DNA from: Bog-473 sp963742035
Lineage (GTDB): Bacteria; Actinomycetota; Acidimicrobiia; Acidimicrobiales; RAAP-2
Reading direction: 5' to 3'
Assembly (NCBI GenBank): GCA_963742035.1
Contig: CAVUKH010000002.1
Coordinates: 62,001 to 126,000 of the forward strand
DNA length: 64,000 nucleotides
Under the pieces are notes generated by a model, which was not told the origin of the DNA, ran no database searches, and worked only from the letters and a program-made list of their open reading frames with translations. Shown in pieces: positions 32,041 to 40,701 of the stretch. How positions within the stretch are numbered: position 1 is the stretch's first letter; every line of letters begins with the position of its first letter. A program made the position numbers and the translations under genes.

Positions 32041-34296
32041 ATGCCTGGAGCGCTGGCGCGGGACCGACCCCAGGGATTGAGCCGCCTCTCGGTTCGTTGG
32101 CTGGCGGTAACTGTCGCTGCGGGACTCGCGGCCACCGTGGCGTTGGTGCCCACGAACCTGTCGCGAGCTTCGTCGCCGTCTTCGTCGCCGTCGAGAAGTT
32201 CATCGGTGCGATGTCCCTGGATGAATACCAGTTTGTCGTCGAGTGCACGAGCTCATCTCCTGCTCGGCGCAATGTCCCTCGGGGACAAGTTCCAGATGGT
32301 GCACGGAGGCTCGTCAAATACCGACTCTCGCGGTGCAGCAGGATACGTGCCCTCAAATCCGAAGCTCTGTATCCCTGAGCTGGTGTTCCAAGATGCGGGC
32401 GCGGGTGTGGGCGACGGACAACAGAATACGACAGCCTTCCCGGCTCCCATCGATCAAGCGGCTACCTGGGATCCTTCACTGCAAAAGAAGTTCGGCCACG
32501 AACTGGGTTCGGAAGCTTGGCGCAAGGGAGCCAACGTCCTGCTCGGGCCCGACGTGAACGTAGATCGGCTTCCTCTAAACGGGCGCAACTACGAATCGCT
32601 TGGAGAGGACCCCTTTTTGGCGGGTCGGACGGCCGTGGCTGAGATCGAGGGGATACAGAGCAATCCGGTCATCGCGACGGCGAAGCATTTTGCAGCCTAT
32701 AGCCAGCAGACAGAGGAATCGTCGACGTCGGCCAATGCGAGCATGCGTACGTTGGAAGAGATCTACCTTCCGCCCTTCGACGCTGCAGTGACCCAGGGTC
32801 ACGTCGGCGCTGTGATGTGCTCGTACAACCTCATCAATGACGTCCATGCCTGTCAGGATCCCGCGACGCTCACTCAGGTGCTGAGAAATCAGTGGGGATT
32901 TCAGGGGCTCGTCGTTTCTGATTGGCTCGTAGCCGTCCACTCGACAGTTCAATCGGCCGACGCTGGGCTCGACCTCGAGATGCCTAATGGAGACTTCTTC
33001 GGCGAGCCCCTCGAGGCAGCCGTTGCATCTGGTCGGGTATCAGTGGCTCAGCTCAACCAGATGGTCCTCGACGTCCTCAGGCCCATGTTCCGCCTCGGCC
33101 TCTTTGACCATGCCCCCGCCGAGGGACCCCAACTGCAGTCGCTGAATGTCAGCACACCCGCTCATATCAAGACCGCACTCACCTTGGCTGAAGACGGCAC
33201 GGTCTTACTCAAAAACTCCGGCAATGTCCTGCCAATGGCTGGAAACACAGGCACGATCGCCGTCATTGGCCGACCTGCGAGCACGGAGGGCGCGGCAGGG
33301 TCGTACGGAGGAGGCGGGAGCTCCCACGTTCCCGCGTTCGGGCTGGCGCATGTCGTTGCTCCCCTTACTGCCATTCGGAAAATGGCTGCCAAGCGAGACG
33401 ACACTGTCGTCTACAACGATGGAAGCAATATCGCTTCAGCCGTGACCGAGGCGAAATCAGCGTCGGTCGCCGTTGTCTTTGCCGACGATGCTGAAGGTGA
33501 GACCCAAGACGAGCCGAACCTGAACCTGCGAACGGGTGATTGCACCTTCGTTTGCGCATACTCAGATGAGGATCAAGACGCTCTGATCGCTTCCGTCGCT
33601 CGTGCCAACCGCCACACCATCGTCGTTGTCGATAGCGGCGGCCCAGTCCTTATGCCTTGGATCGGCCAGGTCAAGGGGATCATCGAAGCCTGGTACCCCG
33701 GACAACAAGACGGCAATGCGATCGCCGCGATCCTTTTCGGTTCAGTGGACCCATCTGGAAAATTACCCGAGACGTTTCCCGCTTCGGAAAGCCAGCTACC
33801 GACGAACACCGTTGCGCAGTTTCCGGGAGTGAACAATCAAGAGGCGTATTCCGAGGGCCTTCTAATCGGATACCGATGGTACGACGCGAAGCACATCGAA
33901 CCTCTCTTTCCATTTGGCTATGGCCTCTCCTATACGAGCTTTACTCTGTCGGATCTCTCGGTTCGCAGAGGATCGGGCGGTGTGCAGCTCACGTTCACGG
34001 TGCGCAATACCGGAAGGCGCGTCGGAGCGGAGGTCGCTCAGGTGTATGTAGGCGATACGGCATCAACGGGCGAACCGCCCAAGCAACTCGAGGGATATCA
34101 GAAGGTGTTTCTCAAGCCCGGGCAGTCCAAACGGGTCACGGTGGCTGTGAGCCACCATGCCTTCGCCTATTGGAACGCCGCAACGAATGGATGGCGTGTC
34201 GCTCACGGTTGCTACTCCCTCATGGTCGGGACCTCATCCGCCGACCTCCCGTTGCGGGTCCAGACGGCGCAGGGTCGCGCGGCCTGCCACAGCTAG
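32041..34296 (+). CDS. Secreted glycoside hydrolase family 3 protein (beta-glucosidase-like), 751 aa
   Basis: Exported exo-glycosidase. A signal sequence is visible (positive SRLSVRW, then LAVTVAAGLAATVALV at 21-36) followed by a Ser-rich linker to about 57. The GH3 barrel contains LLGPDVNVDR (167-176), GRNYESLGEDP (181-191), KH at 215-216, and the nucleophile Asp294 in VVSDWL. The second domain starts near 385 (LAEDGTVLLKN), and a fibronectin-III-like domain ends the protein (FPFGYGLSYTSF onward). GTG 32038 directly precedes the chosen ATG. GC content is visibly lower than in neighbouring catabolic genes, suggesting separate origin. Sugar specificity is unknown. Confidence 0.9.
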   Translation: MPGALARDRPQGLSRLSVRWLAVTVAAGLAATVALVPTNLSRASSPSSSPSRSSSVRCPWMNTSLSSSARAHLLLGAMSLGDKFQMVHGGSSNTDSRGAAGYVPSNPKLCIPELVFQDAGAGVGDGQQNTTAFPAPIDQAATWDPSLQKKFGHELGSEAWRKGANVLLGPDVNVDRLPLNGRNYESLGEDPFLAGRTAVAEIEGIQSNPVIATAKHFAAYSQQTEESSTSANASMRTLEEIYLPPFDAAVTQGHVGAVMCSYNLINDVHACQDPATLTQVLRNQWGFQGLVVSDWLVAVHSTVQSADAGLDLEMPNGDFFGEPLEAAVASGRVSVAQLNQMVLDVLRPMFRLGLFDHAPAEGPQLQSLNVSTPAHIKTALTLAEDGTVLLKNSGNVLPMAGNTGTIAVIGRPASTEGAAGSYGGGGSSHVPAFGLAHVVAPLTAIRKMAAKRDDTVVYNDGSNIASAVTEAKSASVAVVFADDAEGETQDEPNLNLRTGDCTFVCAYSDEDQDALIASVARANRHTIVVVDSGGPVLMPWIGQVKGIIEAWYPGQQDGNAIAAILFGSVDPSGKLPETFPASESQLPTNTVAQFPGVNNQEAYSEGLLIGYRWYDAKHIEPLFPFGYGLSYTSFTLSDLSVRRGSGGVQLTFTVRNTGRRVGAEVAQVYVGDTASTGEPPKQLEGYQKVFLKPGQSKRVTVAVSHHAFAYWNAATNGWRVAHGCYSLMVGTSSADLPLRVQTAQGRAACHS

Positions 34297-34343
34297 CGGC
34301 TCAACCACCGGTCCCTTCCACAGCCCACCGGGGCCGGGGTCCC

Positions 34344-35300
34344 TCAGAGGGGGAAGGCGGGCGGCAGCACGCCGCTGTCCAAAATGTCGGTGCCCAGCTG
34401 GTGGGTGAGGGTGCTCCCGGCACCGAAGAACTGGTCCAGGACCATGGTCCGTCGAACGAAAAGGTGCAGCGGGTGCTCGGTGGTGAAGCCGATGCCCGCC
34501 AGCACCTGCTGGCAGTGACGGGCCGCGTCCCGGGCCGACCGCCCGGCGAAGGCCTTGGCCATGCGGGCGCTGACGGGTGAGGGGTCCTCCCAGGCGGCGT
34601 CGAGCAGTGCGCCGGCGGCTTCCACGGAGACGAGGGCGTCAGCCAAGCGGTGGCGCACGGCCTGGAAGGTGGCGATGGGACGACCGAATTGGATGCGCTC
34701 CAGCGCGTGCACGCGAGCGAGCTCGAGCATCGCCCGCGCCGCGCCGACGAGCTCGGAACCGAGGGCCAGCTGCCCCGTGGCCACTGCACCGTCCCAGTCG
34801 GCCGGCCATTGGTCCGCCGTCGCGCCGACCTCGAATGCGGCCGTCACCTCGAACAGTCCCAGCGCGGGATCGAGAGCGTGCACCGGCCGGAGCTGCAGCG
34901 CCTCGGTCGCGACGGCCAACGCCGAGACCCCGTCGGCGGTCGTGGCGACCACGAGTGCTGTCTCGGAGCGGCCCAGTGCCTCGGTGGCCAACCCCTCCAC
35001 CGCGCACCGGTCGTCGCTGACGCGTCCGGGTGGGTCGCACGTCCCGAGCGCGGGCAGGACGACGGCGGCCCGACTCGTGCCCGCCCCCAGCGCGGCGGCC
35101 AGCAACCAGTCGAGCGCGCCCGACGTGGCGTGCGCCGCCCCGAGGCACTCGAAGAGGACGGAGACGGCGGTGGCGCGGTCGGAGTCCAACGCATCGGTCC
35201 ATCCCAGATCCTCCAGCGCGGCATCGAGCGCGGCACCGCTGGACGCCGCCGTGGCGTGCCGGACACCGGTCACGAAGAGGGAGCGCTCCGCGGCCTCCAT
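34344..35300 (-). CDS. Acyl-CoA dehydrogenase subunit (FadE-like), 318 aa
   Basis: Short ACAD-fold protein; the N-terminal and middle domains are reduced. The C-terminal part shows ELARVHALERIQFGRPIATFQAVRHRLAD near 190-218 and QVLAGIGFTTEHPLHLF near 265. The usual Glu motif is absent (VLDQFFGAGSTL). The start overlaps the stop of the upstream ACAD by one base (TGATG at 35302-35298), so the two make a coupled pair like 17122/18156. It is tail to tail with the glycosidase. Confidence 0.85.
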   Translation of the reverse strand: MEAAERSLFVTGVRHATAASSGAALDAALEDLGWTDALDSDRATAVSVLFECLGAAHATSGALDWLLAAALGAGTSRAAVVLPALGTCDPPGRVSDDRCAVEGLATEALGRSETALVVATTADGVSALAVATEALQLRPVHALDPALGLFEVTAAFEVGATADQWPADWDGAVATGQLALGSELVGAARAMLELARVHALERIQFGRPIATFQAVRHRLADALVSVEAAGALLDAAWEDPSPVSARMAKAFAGRSARDAARHCQQVLAGIGFTTEHPLHLFVRRTMVLDQFFGAGSTLTHQLGTDILDSGVLPPAFPL

Positions 35301-36430
35301 CAGCGGTCGGCCCCCAGGTCGAGAAGGCGGCGGGCGATGATGTTGCGCTGGACCTCGGCGCTGCCCCCGTAAATGGTGGCGGCGCGGGAGTACAGAAACT
35401 CCGCCCGCCAGCGTTGGCTCTTCGCATCGTCCCCGAGGGCGATGTCCGAGCCCAGCCCGTCGGCCGCGAGGTCGAAGACGGCCTGCTCGGCCGTCGCCAC
35501 GAGCACCTTGTCGACGGAGGTCTCGGCCCCGAGCGTCTCACCGGCCGCCAACCTGCGCTGCGTCGCCCGCGAGCGGGCGCGGAAGGCCCACAGCAATTCT
35601 GTGGCCGCACCGACCGCGGTGGGGTCGAGCGTCCCGGACGGGGCAATCGCCACCAGCTGCTCCAGCCGCCGCTGCAGGTATGAGGCGCGGTGCCACAGCG
35701 CCGTGCTGCGCTCGTAGGGGAGGAGGTCCATGGCGATGGACCAGCCGTGGTCCACCTCGCCCAGGACCCGGTCACCCGGCACCAGCACGTCGTCGAAGAA
35801 CACCTCGCAGAACTCTTGCGCCCCGTGCATCGTCTCAATCGGCCGCACGGTGATGCCCGCGCCGTCCATGTCGACGAACAGTGCGGTGATCCCTCTGTGC
35901 GCGGACTCCGCCGTCCCGGTGCGCGTCAGCAGGACGCACCGCTGCGCGTACTGCGCCAAGCTGGTCCAGACCTTCTGCCCGTTGATCCGCCACCCGTCGC
36001 CGTCGCGGGTCGCCCGGCAGGCCAGCGAGGCCAGGTTGCTCCCCGTCCCCGGCTCGGAGAAGCCCTGGCACCAGATCTCCTCGCCCCGCAGCAGCCGCGG
36101 CACCATGTCCGCTGCCAGCGCCGCGGGCGCGTAGTCGATCATCGTCGGGGCCAGCACCTCGGGCATGGAGTAGATGCCCGGTTCGACGAGGTCGCGCGAC
36201 GTGAGCACCTCACCGAGGTAGGCGCGCAGGAGGTTGGAGCCTCCGAGCCCGCCGACGCGCTCGGGCCACCCCATGCGCATGAACCCGGCGTCGTAGGTCA
36301 GGCGCATCACCTTGCGCAACTGCGCCATCTGCTCGTCGAGCGTCCCGATCCCCTCGAACGTGGGAGCGAGCTCTCGGGCGCGCTCGACCAGCCACTCTTC
36401 AACGGCGGCCTTGAATGCGTCCAGCTCCAC
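35300..36430 (-). CDS. Acyl-CoA dehydrogenase subunit (FadE-like), 376 aa
   Basis: Larger partner of the pair. Flavin stretch WCQGFSEPGTGSNLASL near 120-136, GQKVWTSLAQYAQ near 149, and C-terminal TIYGGSAEVQRNIIARRLL, with Gly in place of the MCAD-type catalytic Glu. The same change is seen in the ACAD at 18156, which has the same length of 376 residues; the two operons are probably paralogous. It is preceded by the SnoaL-like gene (11-base gap), forming a three-gene operon under the promoter region at 36883-37123. Confidence 0.9.
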   Translation of the reverse strand: MELDAFKAAVEEWLVERARELAPTFEGIGTLDEQMAQLRKVMRLTYDAGFMRMGWPERVGGLGGSNLLRAYLGEVLTSRDLVEPGIYSMPEVLAPTMIDYAPAALAADMVPRLLRGEEIWCQGFSEPGTGSNLASLACRATRDGDGWRINGQKVWTSLAQYAQRCVLLTRTGTAESAHRGITALFVDMDGAGITVRPIETMHGAQEFCEVFFDDVLVPGDRVLGEVDHGWSIAMDLLPYERSTALWHRASYLQRRLEQLVAIAPSGTLDPTAVGAATELLWAFRARSRATQRRLAAGETLGAETSVDKVLVATAEQAVFDLAADGLGSDIALGDDAKSQRWRAEFLYSRAATIYGGSAEVQRNIIARRLLDLGADR

Positions 36431-36441
36431 CGTGCCCGCCG

Positions 36442-36882
36442 TCAGTCGGCGGCGTCCGTGGAGGGCGCCGGCCGTGTGGGGTCGTGGGGCTTCCCTGAAT
36501 CACTGGCGCCGCTGCGGCGCAGAAACGTCATGGCGCGAGCCTGGAGGCGCCACCCCTGTGCCGTTCGTCGGTACGTGTCCGTGTAGTAGCCGATGCGCAT
36601 GTCGTGGGTGGTCTGGTCGACGAAGCAGAGCGTCTGTTGCCCCTTCCCGGTGTCGCCGTCGAGCTCGAGGACCGGGGTGCCGGTGAGGAAGAGGCCTTTG
36701 GGCGCCGCCCGGACCAGCTCGGGGAAGTCGCGCAGGGCGTAGGTGTCGCCGAACGCGCTGTAGCTCCCGTCGGGGGTGAAGACGTCGATGACCGCGTCGA
36801 TGTCGTCCCGGGTCATGCCGATGGCGTAACGGGCCAGCAGCTGCTCTATCTCCGTGATGTCCGCGATCTCGGACTGGTCCAT
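36442..36882 (-). CDS. SnoaL-like / NTF2-fold protein, 146 aa
   Basis: Small alpha+beta barrel protein of the nuclear-transport-factor-2 superfamily. ITEIEQLLARYAIGMTRDDIDAVIDVFTPDGSY at residues 9-41 is the typical opening helix pair, and the C-terminal strands RIGYYTDTYRRTAQGWRL follow. Such proteins act as isomerases, dehydratases, cyclases or binding proteins; no decisive catalytic residue is evident. It is first in the operon with the ACAD pair, which suggests a hydratase/isomerase-like step on the same CoA ester or substrate delivery (inference). ATG 36882 begins MDQSEIAD with GGAGAGGACCGAGGAGG upstream. Confidence 0.8.
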   Translation of the reverse strand: MDQSEIADITEIEQLLARYAIGMTRDDIDAVIDVFTPDGSYSAFGDTYALRDFPELVRAAPKGLFLTGTPVLELDGDTGKGQQTLCFVDQTTHDMRIGYYTDTYRRTAQGWRLQARAMTFLRRSGASDSGKPHDPTRPAPSTDAAD

Positions 36883-36967
36883 GGGTCGCGCCCTCCTCGG
36901 TCCTCTCCTGCGTGGTCAGGGGATCCCGCCAGGGACTTCTTCATCACGATAACAGCATTCTCCTAAA

Positions 36968-37049
36968 CTGCAATTGACCATCCACTTTGGATTGCGGCCC
37001 CCCGAGCCCTTCGTGAGCGGGGCTGCGCCCGACGAAAGCGCAATTGCAG
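36968..37049. repeat. Inverted pair CTGCAATTG ... CAATTGCAG
   Basis: CTGCAATTG at 36968-36976 and its exact reverse complement at 37041-37049, 64 bases apart, both centred on CAATTG, in the divergent gap between the SnoaL-ACAD operon and the TetR gene. They could be paired operator half-sites for a looping or cooperative regulator, or mark the two promoters. Pattern only. Confidence 0.35.
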
Positions 37050-37077
37050 ATTTCTTCCCAACGCGTCCCGGTCTGGG

Positions 37078-37092
37078 GAGAGTCGTACTCTC
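37078..37092. promoter_or_regulatory. Palindrome GAGAGT-CGT-ACTCTC, candidate TetR operator
   Basis: Exact six-base arms with a three-base centre, ending 31 bases before the TetR ATG at 37124. The arm ACTCTC(A) recurs at 38851-38857 (reverse orientation) and 38904-38910 in the gap between the LLM and SDR genes, so the same regulator may control both promoter regions. Confidence 0.5.
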
Positions 37093-37123
37093 AAATTGGG
37101 ACAACAGCCGTTAAGCTGAGGCG

Positions 37124-37843
37124 ATGTCAGTTGACGATCCTTCGGTAGGGCCGGCCCCGGCCACCGAGCCGGTCCGGCGGCGCGACCTGGCCGTGGCGCG
37201 GTCCCTGGACTCGGCCCGGCTGCGCAGCGAGGGTCGAGTGCAACGGTTCCTCGACGCCGGCTTCGAGCTGCTGGCCCGGGCCGAGTCGGGCAAGGAGTTC
37301 ACCGTCCAGGAGGTGGTGGACCGCTCCGGCCAGTCCCTGCGGAGCTTCTACCAGTACTTCGCCGGCAAGCACGAGCTGCTCCTCGCCCTCTTCGACGAGG
37401 CCATCCTGTCCACGGCGGACCGGCTGGAAGAGCGGTTGGCCCAGCAGGCCACGCCGCTCGAGCGGCTCCACTGCTTCGCGGTCGAGTACTACCGCATGTG
37501 CCTGCCGGCGCCCAAGGGCCGGCCGTCGAAGAACAACCCCACGCCCGTGATGGCCGAGTTCTGTCATCAGCTGCTCACCGCGCACCAGACCGAGGCGTCC
37601 CGGGCCTTCGTCCCGCTTGTCGCCCTGCTGGAGTCCGTCCTCGACGACGCGGTGAAGTCCGGTGACGTCCCCTCCGGTTTGAACCATGCCGAAGTCGCCG
37701 GCGTGATCCTGTCGACGATCATGTTCAACGCGGCCTACGCACACACCATCAGCGGCAGCGAGGAGCCGGCGGACGGTGACCATGCGGCGAACCAGCTCTG
37801 GGAGTTCCTCTCCGCTGGTCTGGTGACCCGCCCCGCGGGCTGA
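37124..37843 (+). CDS. TetR-family regulator, 239 aa
   Basis: After a 35-residue extension the HTH runs RVQRFLDAGFELLARAESGKEFTVQEVVDRSGQSLRSFYQYFAGKHELLLALFDEA (about 38-92), with the hallmark SFYQYF. The long C-terminal domain has NHAEVAGVILSTIMFNAAYA. It is divergent from the SnoaL-ACAD operon and convergent with the LLM gene (12-base gap). The palindrome at 37078-37092 is a likely autoregulatory site. ATG 37124 begins MSVDDPSVGPAP with weak RBS. Confidence 0.88.
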   Translation: MSVDDPSVGPAPATEPVRRRDLAVARSLDSARLRSEGRVQRFLDAGFELLARAESGKEFTVQEVVDRSGQSLRSFYQYFAGKHELLLALFDEAILSTADRLEERLAQQATPLERLHCFAVEYYRMCLPAPKGRPSKNNPTPVMAEFCHQLLTAHQTEASRAFVPLVALLESVLDDAVKSGDVPSGLNHAEVAGVILSTIMFNAAYAHTISGSEEPADGDHAANQLWEFLSAGLVTRPAG

Positions 37844-37855
37844 CCCCGAGGGCAG

Positions 37856-38815
37856 CTAGTCCCGGAGCGAGGGTGCGGCGGCGGCGAGGAACTCTCGGGT
37901 CCGCTCCGCCGAGGCCTTGATCTCGTCCCGCCCTTCGCCCAGCGGCACCACGCGGGCGTTGAAGTCCGTGAGGCCGGCGTCGGCGAAGCTGCGCAGCCGC
38001 TTCTCCATGGTGGCCTCGTTCCCGCAGACGAGGACGTCGCCGATGTTCTTGGCGTCACCGTGTTCCATGAGCCGCACGTAGTTCGGGGACGCCTCCACCT
38101 CGCTGAGGGTGCGGTTCGTGCGTTCCACGGCTGCGTCGATCTCGTCGTCGCGGCACAGGCAGACGGGGACGCCGGCCAAAATCCGCGGTGCGGGCCGGCC
38201 CGCCCCCTCGGCGGCCTTCGTGATGGTCGGGACGACGTGCGACGCGATGGTGCGCTCGTCGGCCAGCCACAGCGTGGTCCCTGCCGCGCGCTCACCGGCA
38301 AGCTTCAGCATCACCGGGCCCAGCGCGGCGATCATGACAGGCGTCGGGGCGATGTCCGTGACGTCGAGGGCGTTGTGGATGTTGAACAGGTCGTTTTCCA
38401 CCTCGACCATGCCCGGTCCGCGCAGCGCCTGGTCCAGCACGTCGAGGTAACAGCGCATGGTCGTGGCCCCACGCTCGTAGGGCAGGCCGAGCATCTCTTG
38501 AATGATCCAGTGGTGCGAGACGCCCAACCCGAGGGTGAAGCGCCCTTGGCAGACGGCCTGGTTCGAGAGCGCCTGCTGGGCCAACACGATGGGATGGCGC
38601 GGCTGAAGGGGGACGATGGCCGTACCGACCTCTATCCGCGTTGTCGCCAAACCGATCAGCGTGGCAGCCGTCATGACGTCGAACTCGTCGGGGATCTGTG
38701 GCGTCCAGACCGAGTCCAGACCTGCTTCGTCGGCCCAGCGCGCGTCGGCCTGGAGCTTCTCCACCTTGGTGGCGTAGCGACCGCGGTCGGCGCTCACCTG
38801 AAGACCGATCCGCAT
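37856..38815 (-). CDS. LLM-class F420-dependent oxidoreductase, 319 aa
   Basis: Luciferase-like barrel enzyme. DARWADEAGLDSVWTPQ near 24-40, TRIEVGTAIVPLQPRHPIVLAQQA near 58-81 and RFTLGLGVSHHWIIQEMLGLPYERG near 93-117 are the typical F420-group pieces. ATG 38815 follows AAAGGAGG. It is divergent from the SDR at 39010, with a 194-base gap containing repeated ACTCTCA motifs. Only the family is certain; redox direction and substrate are unknown. Confidence 0.87.
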   Translation of the reverse strand: MRIGLQVSADRGRYATKVEKLQADARWADEAGLDSVWTPQIPDEFDVMTAATLIGLATTRIEVGTAIVPLQPRHPIVLAQQALSNQAVCQGRFTLGLGVSHHWIIQEMLGLPYERGATTMRCYLDVLDQALRGPGMVEVENDLFNIHNALDVTDIAPTPVMIAALGPVMLKLAGERAAGTTLWLADERTIASHVVPTITKAAEGAGRPAPRILAGVPVCLCRDDEIDAAVERTNRTLSEVEASPNYVRLMEHGDAKNIGDVLVCGNEATMEKRLRSFADAGLTDFNARVVPLGEGRDEIKASAERTREFLAAAAPSLRD

Positions 38816-38844
38816 CGGGCCTCCTTTCAGTCCGGAAATAACAT

Positions 38845-38927
38845 TCTCACTGAGAGTACATCGTGCTATCGCCAGCTGCTAGGGACACTTGACAGGATTT
38901 TGCACTCTCAATAACATCCGACACTCT
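38845..38927. promoter_or_regulatory. Cluster of ACTCTCA/TGAGAGT motifs in the LLM-SDR gap
   Basis: TCTCA-C-TGAGA (38845-38855) is an exact palindrome that extends to TGAGAGT (38851-38857). ACTCTCA recurs at 38904-38910 and ACTCT at 38923-38927. The strings ATAACATTCTC (38838-38848) and ATAACATCC (38911-38919) flank them, and a related ATAACAGCATTCTC lies at 36949-36962 upstream of the SnoaL operon. Shared motifs suggest one regulon run by the TetR at 37124. Confidence 0.45.
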
Positions 38928-39009
38928 ACCGGCACCAATTCGCGCGGGCGGGGCCGGGCGATGGGACGCTGAACGAAGGGGAGGCCGGTATGGAAGGCAG
39001 CGGTCGTCG

Positions 39010-39848
39010 ATGAGCCGTGTCGCAGTCGTCACGGGTGGAGGGTCCGGGATGGGACGGGCAATCTGCCGCCAGCTGGCCGAGGCCGGACGGCGCGTCGCCG
39101 TGCTCGACATCAACGCCGACGCGGCGGCGGCCGTGGCCCAGGAGATCACCTCGGCCGGCGGGACCGCCACCGCCGTCACGGTCGACGTCAGTGACCGGCC
39201 CGCCATTGAGGCCGCGCTCGCCGAGGTCCGTTCCACGTTGGGGCCGGTGGAGATCATGGTGACCAGCGCCGGGATCGAGGGGTTCGAGGCGTTCCTCGAC
39301 ATCACCGCGGAGGCGTGGGACCGCATGATGGCGGTCAACCTCACCGGCACGTTCCACTGTCTCCAGGCCGCCGTGCCCGACATGGTCGAAGCCGGTGGGG
39401 CGGGAAAAATATGTGGGACCGCATGATGGCGGTCAACCTCACCGGCACGTTCCACTGTCTCCAGGCCGCCGTGCCCGACATGGTCGAAGCCGGGTGGGGC
39501 CGCATCGTGACGATCTCGTCCTCTTCGGCGCAATCCGGGACGCGGCGAATGTCCCACTATGTGGCGTCCAAGGGCGGCGTCATCGCTTTCACGAAGGCGC
39601 TGGCCCTCGACCTGGCGCCGCATCGCATCACGGTGAACACCATTCCCCCCGGCGTCATCGACACCCCGATGATGCGGCGGCCGATCGAGGCGGGGACCAT
39701 GGACGAGGACGCGGTCCTCGCGCGGGCCCCGCTGGGCCGGCTCGGCACACCCGAGGACATCGCCGCCGCCTGCGTCTTCCTCTGTTCAGAAGAGGCGGGC
39801 TACATCACCGGGCAGCAGATCAATGTGAACGGCGGCTGGTATTTGTGA
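39010..39848 (+). pseudogene. SDR oxidoreductase gene disrupted by a 98-base partial duplication
   Basis: The first part encodes MSRVAVVTGGGSGMGRAICRQ (cofactor loop) to AVPDMVEAG and then runs into a stop at 39424-39426 after foreign sequence. The second part resumes at WDRMMAVNLTGTFHCLQ and continues through TISSSSAQSG and YVASKGG (Tyr/Lys pair) to the normal end NVNGGWYL at 39848. Removing 98 bases restores a complete SDR of about 246 residues, very similar to the one at 276-1022. The insertion length is not a multiple of three, so the gene as written is broken. Either a recent tandem duplication or an assembly join. Confidence 0.85.
39315..39493 (+). repeat. 81-bp perfect direct repeat with 17-base spacer
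   Basis: Copy one 39315-39395 and copy two 39413-39493 are identical. The spacer, TGGGGCGGGAAAAATAT (39396-39412), includes an A-run unlike the surrounding coding sequence and looks like a noisy read or contig end. Copy one continues GTGGGGC with one G fewer than copy two. Confidence 0.9.
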
Positions 39849-39861
39849 GAGCCGTCGCATC

Positions 39862-40692
39862 ATGAGCAAAATCAGCACCCGGCCGCTCGGCGCGACCGTC
39901 GGGGCCGAGGTGCTCGGGGTCGACCGGGACCGGTTGCGACGGGACGACGCGCTTCCCGCCGCGTGCATGGCGGCGCTGGAGGAGCACGGCGTTCTGGTCT
40001 TCCGGGAACTGCAGGTCGACGACGAGACGCAGACTGTCTTCTCCAAGAAGCTCGACGACGTGGGAAAGGCAGAGCCGGCCCCGCTCCCGTCCATCTACGT
40101 CGTGTCGCTCGATCCGGCCAAGAGCCGTACGGCGGCGTACACCCGCGGCACGTTCCATTGGCACATCGACGGGGCCCAGGACGACGTCCCGACGAAGGCC
40201 ACCACGTTGAGCGCCCGTGCCGTCGCCGCCAGCGGGGGCGAGACGGAGTTCGCAAGCACCTACGCCGCCTACGACGACCTGAGCGAGGCCGAGAAGCAGC
40301 AGTTCGCGCATCTCCGCGTGGTGCATTCCTTCGAGGCCTCCCAGCGCCTGGTCAACCCGGACCCGTCGCCGGAGGAGCTGGCGCGCTGGCGGGAGAAGCC
40401 GGACAAGGAGCACCCGCTTATCTGGCGCCACCGCTCCGGACGGCACTCCCTCGTCATCGGTGTCTCGGCCGCCGGTATTGTCGGTATGGACGAGGCCTCG
40501 GGAAAAGGTCTTCTGGGCGACCTGCTGGCGCGGGCGACCGTGCCCGAGCGTGTCTACCGGCACGAGTGGGCACTCGGGGACCTGGTCATTTGGGACAACA
40601 CCGGTGTGATGCACCGCGCCTGCCCCTACGACCCGTCCTCCGCCCGCGAAATGCACCGCACCACCATGAGCGGCGACGAGCCGATCCGTTAG
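39862..40692 (+). CDS. TauD/TfdA-family 2-oxoglutarate-dependent dioxygenase, 276 aa
   Basis: Fe(II)/2-oxoglutarate oxygenase. The iron facial triad is His101 and Asp103 (HWHIDG) with distal His251 (GVMHRA); Arg266 (MHRTTM) is placed to bind 2-oxoglutarate. Length matches the family. ATG 39862 is 13 bases after the SDR stop, and the amidohydrolase ATG follows ten bases after this gene, so SDR, dioxygenase and amidohydrolase look like one operon. The substrate could be a carboxylate, sulfonate or aromatic ether; not determinable here. Confidence 0.9.
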   Translation: MSKISTRPLGATVGAEVLGVDRDRLRRDDALPAACMAALEEHGVLVFRELQVDDETQTVFSKKLDDVGKAEPAPLPSIYVVSLDPAKSRTAAYTRGTFHWHIDGAQDDVPTKATTLSARAVAASGGETEFASTYAAYDDLSEAEKQQFAHLRVVHSFEASQRLVNPDPSPEELARWREKPDKEHPLIWRHRSGRHSLVIGVSAAGIVGMDEASGKGLLGDLLARATVPERVYRHEWALGDLVIWDNTGVMHRACPYDPSSAREMHRTTMSGDEPIR

Positions 40693-40701
40693 GAGATCCC
40701 G

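Noticed and set aside
39315..39493. Insertion sequence or transposon footprint
   Set aside because: The repeat is a copy of the SDR gene itself, with no inverted ends, transposase or target-site duplication.
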